Positions 35,758-43,544 of a DNA stretch of 64,000 nt are shown one piece after another. Within the stretch, counting starts at the first letter, position 1. Each line of letters begins with the position of its first letter. The notes beneath the pieces are model-generated. The model searched no databases. It was not told the origin of the DNA and was given only the letters and a program-made list of their open reading frames with translations. The stretch is from Gemmatimonas phototrophica (GTDB taxonomy: Bacteria > Gemmatimonadota > Gemmatimonadetes > Gemmatimonadales > Gemmatimonadaceae), in NCBI RefSeq assembly GCF_000695095.2, contig NZ_CP011454.1:3472001-3536000 (forward strand), read 5' to 3'. Made by a program: the position numbers and the translations under genes.

Positions 35758-35760
35758 GTA

Positions 35761-35878
35761 CCTCGGATGCCTTGGTTGCGTCGGATGTCTTCGTGTGATC
35801 GGTTCACGATTCTCGCGCAAGGGCGGCATTGGTGAACTGATGGCACGAAGGCATCCAAGACATCAAGGGCATCCAAGG
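35761..35878. repeat. Mirrored tandem-repeat hairpin D
   Basis: Arms 35761-35806 and 35833-35878 are imperfect reverse complements over 46 bp. Each arm holds diverged tandem units of the type GGATGCCTTGG / GGATGTCTTCG and their mirror image. It directly follows the nrdJ terminator and lies before the convergent Mur-ligase-like gene, so it could stop the minus-strand operon. Confidence 0.65.
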
Positions 35879-35896
35879 TTCAACCCAACTCAGCCC

Positions 35897-37747
35897 CTAC
35901 AACGGCGCCAGCGGCTCCCCCGCGTACCAGCCCTGCGCCTCCAAGGCATTCAGGAGCGCGTCCACCACCTCTTTCTGCGCATGCGTGGGCAACACCAGCA
36001 GATCACCCGGCTGCGCCCACGCCAGCGCCGCGCGTACCGCGTCCAGCTCACTCGGCCACTCACTAATGACATCGGCCGGCGCACCGGCCTCCAGCAACGC
36101 CGCTCGCAATACGCGCGTCACGTCACCCGGTTCGCGGCCACGCAGCATTTCCGGCATCTCCTTCAGGAACACGCGGTCGTAGCGCGCACTGGCCCACGCC
36201 GCCTGCGCCAGCGCCACCAGCTGTGCGTCGTCGCGGTTGCCGGCCTGACCCAACACCAGCAACCGCCGAGCGGCCGGAATGGCCATGGCCGTGGCCCCCA
36301 GCACGCGCATCCCGTCAGGGTTGTGCGCATAATCCACCAGCACAGTGACATCGCCCAGTACTCGGCGATGCAAGCGCCCCGCATTATCGCCCGCATCGGC
36401 ACCAAACGTGTGCAGCGCTCGATGCACGGCGGCAAACGGAACACCCGCCACACTGGCCGCGAGCGACGCCGCCAGCGCGTTCTCCACGTTATGCGGCGCC
36501 AGCCCGTTCAACGTGAGCGGCATGTGGAGCAACGCGCCGGCATCGCTCCACACCCCCTGCTCCGCCAGCATCAGGCGGCCGTCGCACACCACGGCCCCAT
36601 ACCCGTGCAACTGCACCCCACGCTGCACCAGCGGATGCGCGGCGTCCTGACTGAACCAGGCCACCGCATTGGGATGCTCGCGTTCCATGGCCGCGCCAAG
36701 GGCCCGCAGATGTTCGTCGTCGGCGTTGAGCACCAGCAATGCATCAGGTACCAGAATGCGGGCCACGGTGGCCTTCACTCGCGCCAGATCGCCCAGCGAC
36801 TCCACCCCATACTCACCAAAGTGGTCGGCGCTGATGTTGGTAATGACCGCCGCATGCGCTCGGCTGGTGGCCAGTCCACGGCGTAGCATCCCGCCACGCG
36901 CCGTCTCCAGTACCGCCGCCTGCACGGCACGATCACGCAGTACCAACCGCGCGCCGCCGGGCCCGGTGTAGTCACCCTCAGCCAATTCACGCGTCCCAAT
37001 GTCATCGTGCACAAACACCCCATCACTGCACGACAACCCCACCGTGACACCCGTCGCGCGCCACATGGCAGTTACCAGGCGGGTAGTGGTGGTTTTGCCA
37101 TTGCTGCCGGTTACCAGCACCACAGGTACGTCAGCCACGGTGTACCAGGTGACCAGTTCGGCCACGGGGACACGGTCCAACGGCCAGCTAAGCCCGTAAA
37201 CGCCGCTACCGACGCTGACCATGTCCTCATCGAGCTGCCATGAGCAGCCGCGCTTTGTGGCCTCCGCCACCACGGCGCAGGCAGCCACGAGTGGCGCACG
37301 TTCATTGTCGTAGCGAGTGCGCAACGCGTCATGCACCGTTGGCGTAGACGATAGCAGCCACGCCGCCGCGTCGGCATCACCATCCTGACTGCGCACCCAC
37401 AACTCCGCCCGTACCCACGCCTGCTCTGCCACGGTGGTAGCCGTCATGAGCCCATCCAGCGGCGCCGCCAGAAAGCACACACTCAGCACGCCATGCTGCT
37501 GCGCATTGGGTGAGCCGGATGGCCACCCCAGTGCGTCGCACAGCACGCGCACCTCGCGGGGCCACTGTTCGAGGGCGCGGCGATCGATTGCTTCGGCGTT
37601 GCGTACCTCAAGCACCGCACCCGGCTGCTCACTCCACCAGTTCGCGCCCGTCAACCGCCGACTGTCGAGAATGGTGGGTGTCGGGTACTCCTCGTCGTTG
37701 GCCAGCACGGCAGAGAGCGGTGCCGGGAGCGCAGGGCGCTCAGTCAT
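35897..37747 (-). CDS. Mur-ligase-type protein paralogous to CphA C-terminus
   Basis: A 616-residue protein encoded directly after cphA with an 8-base overlap. Residues about 205-600 form a Mur-ligase-type ATP-dependent amide ligase: P-loop VTGSNGKTTTTR (near 213), EGDYTGPGGARLVLRD, LETARGGMLRRGLA, NISADHFGEYG, HNVENALAA and VDYAHNPDGMRVLG, all close to the same blocks of cyanophycin synthetase. The N-terminal 200 residues match neither the CphA N-domain nor ATP-grasp. It may ligate Arg or a dipeptide to the polymer, or process another Asp-containing substrate; activity is inferred only from context. Confidence 0.8.
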   Translation of the reverse strand: MTERPALPAPLSAVLANDEEYPTPTILDSRRLTGANWWSEQPGAVLEVRNAEAIDRRALEQWPREVRVLCDALGWPSGSPNAQQHGVLSVCFLAAPLDGLMTATTVAEQAWVRAELWVRSQDGDADAAAWLLSSTPTVHDALRTRYDNERAPLVAACAVVAEATKRGCSWQLDEDMVSVGSGVYGLSWPLDRVPVAELVTWYTVADVPVVLVTGSNGKTTTTRLVTAMWRATGVTVGLSCSDGVFVHDDIGTRELAEGDYTGPGGARLVLRDRAVQAAVLETARGGMLRRGLATSRAHAAVITNISADHFGEYGVESLGDLARVKATVARILVPDALLVLNADDEHLRALGAAMEREHPNAVAWFSQDAAHPLVQRGVQLHGYGAVVCDGRLMLAEQGVWSDAGALLHMPLTLNGLAPHNVENALAASLAASVAGVPFAAVHRALHTFGADAGDNAGRLHRRVLGDVTVLVDYAHNPDGMRVLGATAMAIPAARRLLVLGQAGNRDDAQLVALAQAAWASARYDRVFLKEMPEMLRGREPGDVTRVLRAALLEAGAPADVISEWPSELDAVRAALAWAQPGDLLVLPTHAQKEVVDALLNALEAQGWYAGEPLAPL

Positions 37748-40586
37748 TCGACTCCGGCTTCAAGATCACACCACGTCCATCCTGCATGACCAGCACTTCC
37801 TCGCCCCCGCTGCGCCAGCGGGATACGGGAAGGTCGGGAATGATCGTGGGCGGGCGATCGTCGTCGGCCGGCGCTTCTTCGGTAACGGCCGCACGCGGCA
37901 CCGAGCGTGCGGCCCTCGGCGCGGCAAAGGCGCCGTGCCCTTCGGCCCGGAAGTTCACGATCTGCTTCCATCCACGCGCCAGCGCATCGGCGAAGATCAG
38001 CACGAGGTCCCCAGGCTGCGCCATTTCCAGGACCGCGTTGATCGCTTCCTGCTCGTCGATGATGATCGTGATGGCCTCTGGCGACACGCCGTTGGCCACG
38101 AGCCCATCGCGCAACAGCTCCGGTACTTCGCTGGGACCACGGCCGCGCGGCGAGTCGTCGCGGCGGCAGAGGTAGTGATCGAAGCGTGCGTGAGCGGCCG
38201 CCGCGGCAATCGCGAGAATGTCTTCGTTGCGGCGGTCACCCGGCGCCGACAGCACACACAGGCGACGCCCAACCGGACGCAAACGATTGACGAGATCGCA
38301 CAGCGCCGTGATGGCGTGCGCATTGTGACCGTAGTCGAAGAGCACCTTGAACGGATGCTGGTCGTACACGTTCAAGCGGCCCGGCGCCTGGAAGAACGTC
38401 GTGTCGAAGGTGCGGAGGCCATGACGAATGTCTTCGAGACGCACGCCCATGGCGTAGGCCATCGCCGCCGCGAACATCGCGTTCTGCACGTTGAACGTGG
38501 CGCGTCCTTCGAGCGTGGCCGGAATGAGATGCGTCCAGAGCAGCGGAATGTGCTTCTCGCCGTCGTAGATGGTGATCATCTGTCCGTTCACACCACCTTC
38601 GAGTGCCACCGCACAACCGCCCGCGCGAATGTGCTCGCGCACCAGCTCGTGCTGCGGGTCGAGCGTCACGTAGCACACGCGCCGCGCCTTGGTGTACGCG
38701 CCCATGCGCAGGACAAGCGGGTCGTCGGCGTTGAGCACGGCCGTATCGGTGGCGATCTCCACCACAGTGCGCTTGATCTCGGCCAGCTGCTCCAGCGTGT
38801 CGATGCCCTTCTGCCCCAGGTGGTCGGGCTGAATGTTGAGCACCGCGCCCACGTCTACGTGACGCATGGCCATGCCGGCACGCAGCAGACCGCCGCGCGC
38901 CGTTTCGAGCACCGCGACTTCCACCGCCGGGTCACGCAACACAATGCGCGCACTGGTGGGGCCGGTCATGTCCCCTTCCACCGTGCGCTGGCCGTCGATG
39001 TAGACGCCGTCGGTGGTGGTGAGCCCAACGCGCTTGCCGGCCAGCTTGTGAATGTGCGCCAGCAGGCGCGACGTGGTGGTTTTACCGTTGGTGCCCGTAA
39101 TGGCCGCAATGGGAATGGTGGTGGCCACCCCCGGCGGGAAAAGCATATCAAGCACGCGCCCCGCCACATCGCGTGGCCGCCCTTCACTGGGGGCCATGTG
39201 CATGCGGAAGCCGGGCGCCGCGTTCACTTCGCAAATGGCGCCACCAATATCCTTGTACGACTGCGTGATGTCGGGGGTGAGAAAGTCCACGCCACCCACA
39301 TCAAGCCCGATGGCCTTGATCGCGCGCACGGCCATTTCGGCGTTGTCGGGGTGCACCACGTCTGTCATGTCGGCGGCCGTACCGCCGGTGGACAGATTGG
39401 CGGTGAGACGCAGATACACATCTTCACCCGCTGGCGGCACCGTATCCGGCGTGTATCCCAACTTCTCGAGCAGACCGAGGGCCTGCTCATCGAGCGCCAG
39501 CATGGTGAGCACCTTCTCGTGCCCAATGCCACGCCGCGGATCACTGTTCACGATCTCCACCAGCTGCGCAATGGTGTGCACGCCATCGCCCACTACCTTG
39601 CCGGGTTCGCGCTTGCTGACCGCGACGAGCTCACCATCCACCACCACCATGCGATGGTCATGGCCGGTGATGAAGCTCTCCACGATTACGCTGCGCGAAT
39701 GCTCCTGCGCGCGCGCAAAGCCGGCCCGCACATCATCGGCGGTGGCCAGTCCAATGCTCACGCCGCGACCGTGGTTGCCGTTGTACGGCTTGGTCACCAC
39801 CGGATACCCAATGCGTTCGGCGGCGGCCACCGCACGCTCAGCCGTTTGCACCAATCGCTGACGTGGTACCGGTAACCCCAAGTGCGACAGAATGCGGTTG
39901 GTCTCTTCTTTGTCCGACGCCAGCTCCACCGCAATGTGCGACGTGCGCCCGGTAATGGTGGCCTGAATGCGCTGCTGACGCACTCCGTAGCCGAGCTGAA
40001 TGAGGCTCTGCTCGTTGAGACGCAGCCACGGGATGTCGCGGTCTTCGGCGGCCTTGACCAGGCTGGCCGTGCTGGGTCCCAGGGCCCGTCGCTGCGCGTA
40101 GCGAATGAAGCCATCGCGGCGTTCGGCCAGATCGAACGACGGATCAAACGACGCACTGCGCAGCTCTGCCGGGAGGAGCGACTGCAGCAGATCCAGCGCC
40201 ACATCGGTGGCTTCCAGCCCCACGTCTTCCTGTTCGTATTCGAACACCACGTCGTACACGCCGGCCTGCGTGGTCTCGCGGGTCTTGCCGAACGTGACAT
40301 GGGCGCCCGCCACATTCTGCAACTCGATGGCGACATGCTCCAGCACATGCCCCAGCCAGGTGCCGTCGTCTTCGGTCATGCGGCGCACGAAGCCCCCCGG
40401 CTCACCGTACGAGCAGCCGTGTTCGCGCAGGCCGGGCAGTGCGTCCAGCAGCGCCGACACGAAGTCGTCGCCAAGTTTGACCGTTGGCCACGCTTCCAGC
40501 ACTCCGAGGTCAAGCACCAGCCGAATGACAGGAAAATGTGCGTAGTGGCTGGGCCCTACGTATACGGAGCGATCAAGAATGCGCAT
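37740..40586 (-). CDS. cphA: Cyanophycin synthetase
   Basis: Makes cyanophycin, a polymer of an aspartate backbone with arginine side chains, by two ATP-dependent ligations. The 948-residue protein has the N-terminal domain (VYVGPSHYAHFPVIRLVLDL), an ATP-grasp domain (VTKPYNGNHGRGVSIGL, DHRMVVVDGELVAVSKREPG, EVNAAPGFRMHM) that adds Asp, and a Mur-ligase domain (ITGTNGKTTTSRLLAHI near 495, GDMTGPTSARIVL, ETARGGLLRAGM, FDYGHNAHAI) that adds Arg. It is longer than the usual 870-900 residues because of a C-terminal extension of about 60 residues. It lies between cphB (22 bp upstream) and the Mur-ligase paralogue. Confidence 0.95.
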   Translation of the reverse strand: MRILDRSVYVGPSHYAHFPVIRLVLDLGVLEAWPTVKLGDDFVSALLDALPGLREHGCSYGEPGGFVRRMTEDDGTWLGHVLEHVAIELQNVAGAHVTFGKTRETTQAGVYDVVFEYEQEDVGLEATDVALDLLQSLLPAELRSASFDPSFDLAERRDGFIRYAQRRALGPSTASLVKAAEDRDIPWLRLNEQSLIQLGYGVRQQRIQATITGRTSHIAVELASDKEETNRILSHLGLPVPRQRLVQTAERAVAAAERIGYPVVTKPYNGNHGRGVSIGLATADDVRAGFARAQEHSRSVIVESFITGHDHRMVVVDGELVAVSKREPGKVVGDGVHTIAQLVEIVNSDPRRGIGHEKVLTMLALDEQALGLLEKLGYTPDTVPPAGEDVYLRLTANLSTGGTAADMTDVVHPDNAEMAVRAIKAIGLDVGGVDFLTPDITQSYKDIGGAICEVNAAPGFRMHMAPSEGRPRDVAGRVLDMLFPPGVATTIPIAAITGTNGKTTTSRLLAHIHKLAGKRVGLTTTDGVYIDGQRTVEGDMTGPTSARIVLRDPAVEVAVLETARGGLLRAGMAMRHVDVGAVLNIQPDHLGQKGIDTLEQLAEIKRTVVEIATDTAVLNADDPLVLRMGAYTKARRVCYVTLDPQHELVREHIRAGGCAVALEGGVNGQMITIYDGEKHIPLLWTHLIPATLEGRATFNVQNAMFAAAMAYAMGVRLEDIRHGLRTFDTTFFQAPGRLNVYDQHPFKVLFDYGHNAHAITALCDLVNRLRPVGRRLCVLSAPGDRRNEDILAIAAAAAHARFDHYLCRRDDSPRGRGPSEVPELLRDGLVANGVSPEAITIIIDEQEAINAVLEMAQPGDLVLIFADALARGWKQIVNFRAEGHGAFAAPRAARSVPRAAVTEEAPADDDRPPTIIPDLPVSRWRSGGEEVLVMQDGRGVILKPESND

Positions 40587-40608
40587 GGCCTAACGCGGCA
40601 AAAGGGAG

Positions 40609-41406
40609 CTACACAGCGCATGCCGCGGCGGGTACCGCGACATGCGTGTGCAGGTTGTACGTCGAGCCGGCGCTCAGCACCGTGATGCGCATACCTACCA
40701 CTTCAATCGGTTCACCAGGTACCGCGTGCGCCACCGAGCAGTACTCCACATGCGTGGGGTCCACGATCGTCACGGCACCGGTGCCCATGATATCCACCGT
40801 ATCGTCAGGACCAATGAACGCCGCGGTGTCTTCGTCTACCCCGAGGCCCAGGCAGAACGGATTGTAGGCAAGTGCCGTGAGCAATCGTCCCAGCCGATCA
40901 CGCTGGCGGAAATGCTGATCGACAATGATGCGGTTGCTCAGCCCCAACCCGGCACACATGTGCACCATGCCCACGCGGGGCGTACTGCCTTCGTCGCCCC
41001 AGGCAATCATGTGCTCGCTCATGTACGCGGCACCGGCGCTGGTGCCGGCAATGGGAACGCCGTTGGCGTTCAGCTCACGCAGCAAACGCGCCACGGGAGT
41101 GCCCCCTAAAATGCTCGAGAGCTTGAGCTGACTACCGCCGGTGAGAAACACACCGGTCGCGTCGCCGAGCCACTGCAGCCAATCCTGGTCGTCGCAATCC
41201 GAGCGACGCTCGAAATTGAACGCCTTGGCAGCACGCACGCCCTGCCGCTGGAAGATGCGCTCGTAGTACGCCCCCATATCCGGCTCACTGGAGGCGGTGG
41301 GGATAATCGCAATGCGGGCCTGGTCGCCTCCCGCCAGAGCGATGAACCGCTCGATGATGGCGGGCGACATGAGCTTGCCGCCAATGGGGATGATCCAACC
41401 GCGCAT
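40609..41406 (-). CDS. cphB: Cyanophycinase
   Basis: Peptidase of family S51 that degrades cyanophycin to beta-Asp-Arg dipeptides. From the ATG at 41406 the protein has 265 residues (MRGWIIPIGGKLMSP). It carries IIPTASSEP, FLTGGSQLKL, the nucleophile GTSAGAAYMSE (Ser123) and the acidic LGLGVDEDTAA block. No signal peptide is present, so it acts in the cytoplasm with CphA. First gene of the cphB-cphA-ligase operon. Confidence 0.93.
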   Translation of the reverse strand: MRGWIIPIGGKLMSPAIIERFIALAGGDQARIAIIPTASSEPDMGAYYERIFQRQGVRAAKAFNFERRSDCDDQDWLQWLGDATGVFLTGGSQLKLSSILGGTPVARLLRELNANGVPIAGTSAGAAYMSEHMIAWGDEGSTPRVGMVHMCAGLGLSNRIIVDQHFRQRDRLGRLLTALAYNPFCLGLGVDEDTAAFIGPDDTVDIMGTGAVTIVDPTHVEYCSVAHAVPGEPIEVVGMRITVLSAGSTYNLHTHVAVPAAACAV

Positions 41407-41485
41407 GCGATGGGTCCGTGGAGATGGAAAAGGAGCGCTGCTGCTCAAAGCTAACGGCGGCGGGGGCCTCCGGGTAACGTTCAGC

Positions 41486-42658
41486 ATGCTCGTTCTTCTC
41501 AAAAACTGCACCGTATTTGCCCCGCACCCCCTTGGCCAGCAGCATCTGCTGATTGCCGGCGAACGGGTGGTGTGGATGGGCCCTGATCTGGCAGCCCTCC
41601 CGCCCGCGCTGAACGCGGAGGTGGTGGACCTTGCCGGCACCGTCGTAGTCCCCGGGCTGGTGGATGGCCATGCCCACCTGAGTGGCGGCGGTGGCGAAGC
41701 GGGGCCCCAGAGCAAAGTGCCGGCGCCCTTCCTGAGTCGCTACACCAGCGCCGGTGTTACCACCGTGGTGGGGGTGCTGGGCACTGACGATACCACGCGC
41801 ACCACCGGTGAGCTGGTGACGGCCGCCAACGGTCTGGTCGCCGAGGGGCTGTCAGCGTGGTGTCACACCGGCGGGTACCACGTGCCACCGGTGACACTCA
41901 CCGGGAGCGTGCGCGGCGACATTGCGTTTGTGGACCGCATTATTGGCGTGGGTGAGGTGGCCATTGCCGATCATCGCAGCAGCCAGCCAACAGTGGCCGA
42001 GCTGCTGCGGCTGGCGAGTGAGGCGCATGTGGGAGGCCTCATGAGCGGCAAGGCCGGCGTGCTGCACCTGCATGTGGGCGATGGGCTGCGCGGGCTGGCG
42101 CAGATTCGCGAGATGCTCTCGGAGAGCGAGCTGCCGCCGCGGGTGTTCAACCCCACGCATGTGAACCGTCGCAAGGCGCTCTTTGACGAGGCCGTGGCGT
42201 TGGCGCGGGCGGGGTGCGTGGTGGACATCACCGCGTTTGACGTGGGCAAGGACGAAGATGCCTGGAGCGCCGCCGATGCGCTGGAGCGCTACTGGGCCGC
42301 GGGCGCGCCGTTAGCCAACGTGACCGTGAGCAGTGATGGCGGCGGGTGTCTGCCCACCTTCGACGCCAACGGTCGTGTGGTGGCCATGGATGTCGGCGAT
42401 GCCGGCACGCTCTGGCGCACCGTGCAGACGCTGCGCGAACGCGGCCACGCATTGGAGCAAGTGCTGCCGCCGTTCACCAGCAACGTGGCGGATTTGCTAC
42501 GGCTGCCACGCAAGGGGCGCCTTGCCGTGGGGCATGACGCGGACCTGCTGGTACTCGACAAGAGCGGAGCGATTTGCGATGTGATGTGCCGCGGCGCGTG
42601 GCATCAGCGCGACGGGAAGACCGTGAAGCGGGGGATGTTTGAGGGGGGTGCGGAGTAG
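41486..42658 (+). CDS. iadA: Isoaspartyl dipeptidase (beta-aspartyl peptidase)
   Basis: Zinc amidohydrolase-fold enzyme that hydrolyses beta-aspartyl dipeptides, including beta-Asp-Arg from cyanophycin. The 390-residue protein has the metal motif DGHAHLSGGGGE, WCHTGGYHVPP, LHLHVGDG, FNPTHVNR and the catalytic Asp in VSSDGGG. ATG at 41486 gives a normal family start (MLVLLKNCTVFAP). It is divergent from cphB with 79 bp between the start codons, completing a synthesis-degradation-assimilation set. The long in-frame extension upstream to 41297 overlaps cphB and is not used. Confidence 0.93.
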   Translation: MLVLLKNCTVFAPHPLGQQHLLIAGERVVWMGPDLAALPPALNAEVVDLAGTVVVPGLVDGHAHLSGGGGEAGPQSKVPAPFLSRYTSAGVTTVVGVLGTDDTTRTTGELVTAANGLVAEGLSAWCHTGGYHVPPVTLTGSVRGDIAFVDRIIGVGEVAIADHRSSQPTVAELLRLASEAHVGGLMSGKAGVLHLHVGDGLRGLAQIREMLSESELPPRVFNPTHVNRRKALFDEAVALARAGCVVDITAFDVGKDEDAWSAADALERYWAAGAPLANVTVSSDGGGCLPTFDANGRVVAMDVGDAGTLWRTVQTLRERGHALEQVLPPFTSNVADLLRLPRKGRLAVGHDADLLVLDKSGAICDVMCRGAWHQRDGKTVKRGMFEGGAE

Positions 42659-42687
42659 TATCCGCGACACCGTCGTGAAAACCGAGC

Positions 42688-42847
42688 ACTGAAAACTCCA
42701 ACTGACAACTGAAAACTCGAACTGAGAACTGAGAACTCCCGCCCCTAACGAGTAGTCGGCAACGTGCACAGCCGACGGGATCGCGAAAGAGCCGAGAAGT
42801 CCTCAGTTGTCAGTTCGAGTTTTGAGTTGTCAGTCCAAGTTTTCAGT
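42688..42847. repeat. Mirrored tandem-repeat hairpin B, copy 2
   Basis: Arms 42688-42733 and 42802-42847 are reverse complements over 46 bp with five mismatches. Each arm is three to four tandem units of ACTGAAAACTC or ACTGACAACTG type. The same unit forms the hairpin at 19.1 kb. It separates the convergent iadA and the gene at 42863 and may be a two-way terminator. Confidence 0.75.
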
Positions 42848-42862
42848 TGTCAGTCAACTACC

Positions 42863-43363
42863 TCAATGCTTCATCCCCGTATTGCACCCTTCCTCGAGCA
42901 CCTCGAAGGCGTCGTGCAATCCCTTCATGGCGGCCTTGAGCGCGGCGTCATCGGCCTTGCTGTTCACCAAGGCCTGCACCTTGAGCGTCTCGCCAGTCAG
43001 TCCGGCCTGAGCCTTGGCGATCGCGGGCTTCTGGCAGGCTGCTGGCGCCTTGGAGGCGGCGACGGCCTTGGCCGAGGTCACCATGTCGCCAATCATGCCG
43101 CGCGTGGGGGCCAGATCGTTCTTGTCCTTGGCCGGGTGCCAGGTGGCCATCATGAGCATGTGATAGGCGTCGAGCTCCTTCCAGCCCTCCGCCTTGGCCT
43201 CCTTGCCCCCTTCCATCTGCTTCATGTGCTCGGCGTGCATGGCGGCATGATCCATCTGGCCGGCGGGCTTCTTGGCCGGGGGCTGCTTGTCCTGCGCCTG
43301 GGCCGAGGCGGCCAGGGACAGGCTCAGGGCGGTCGCCAGGGCGAGTGTGGTGCGAATTACCAT
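42863..43363 (-). CDS. Exported protein with His/Met-rich N-terminus, unknown function
   Basis: From the ATG at 43363 the protein has 166 residues: a signal peptide (MVIRTTLALATALSLSLAAS) and a mature region that starts with Lys/Pro and a His/Met cluster (MDHAAMHAEHMKQMEGG), as in periplasmic copper- or silver-binding proteins. The remainder is helical with two cysteines (ACQKPA and EGCNTG). A longer frame upstream lacks coding character. No family name can be assigned with confidence; metal binding is an inference. Confidence 0.65.
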   Translation of the reverse strand: MVIRTTLALATALSLSLAASAQAQDKQPPAKKPAGQMDHAAMHAEHMKQMEGGKEAKAEGWKELDAYHMLMMATWHPAKDKNDLAPTRGMIGDMVTSAKAVAASKAPAACQKPAIAKAQAGLTGETLKVQALVNSKADDAALKAAMKGLHDAFEVLEEGCNTGMKH

Positions 43364-43544
43364 AGGGAGATGAGTTCCAGGTGGTGAGGTTTCCGGGCTC
43401 AGCCGGGGAATGCATAGCTGCATCTTACCCAACGTCGGCCGAGGGCGCATCGTAGTCCTTCTGGTACCCCCGCGTCCCCTCCAGTTCCGGGGCGTCCGGC
43501 GGCCGGTTCCGGCTGCCCCTGCACACTCTCCACCCGTCCCCCGC

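Noticed and set aside
37434-39875. 813-codon plus-strand frame opposite cphA and its neighbour
   Set aside because: Spans two real genes on the other strand and shows only antisense-type composition.
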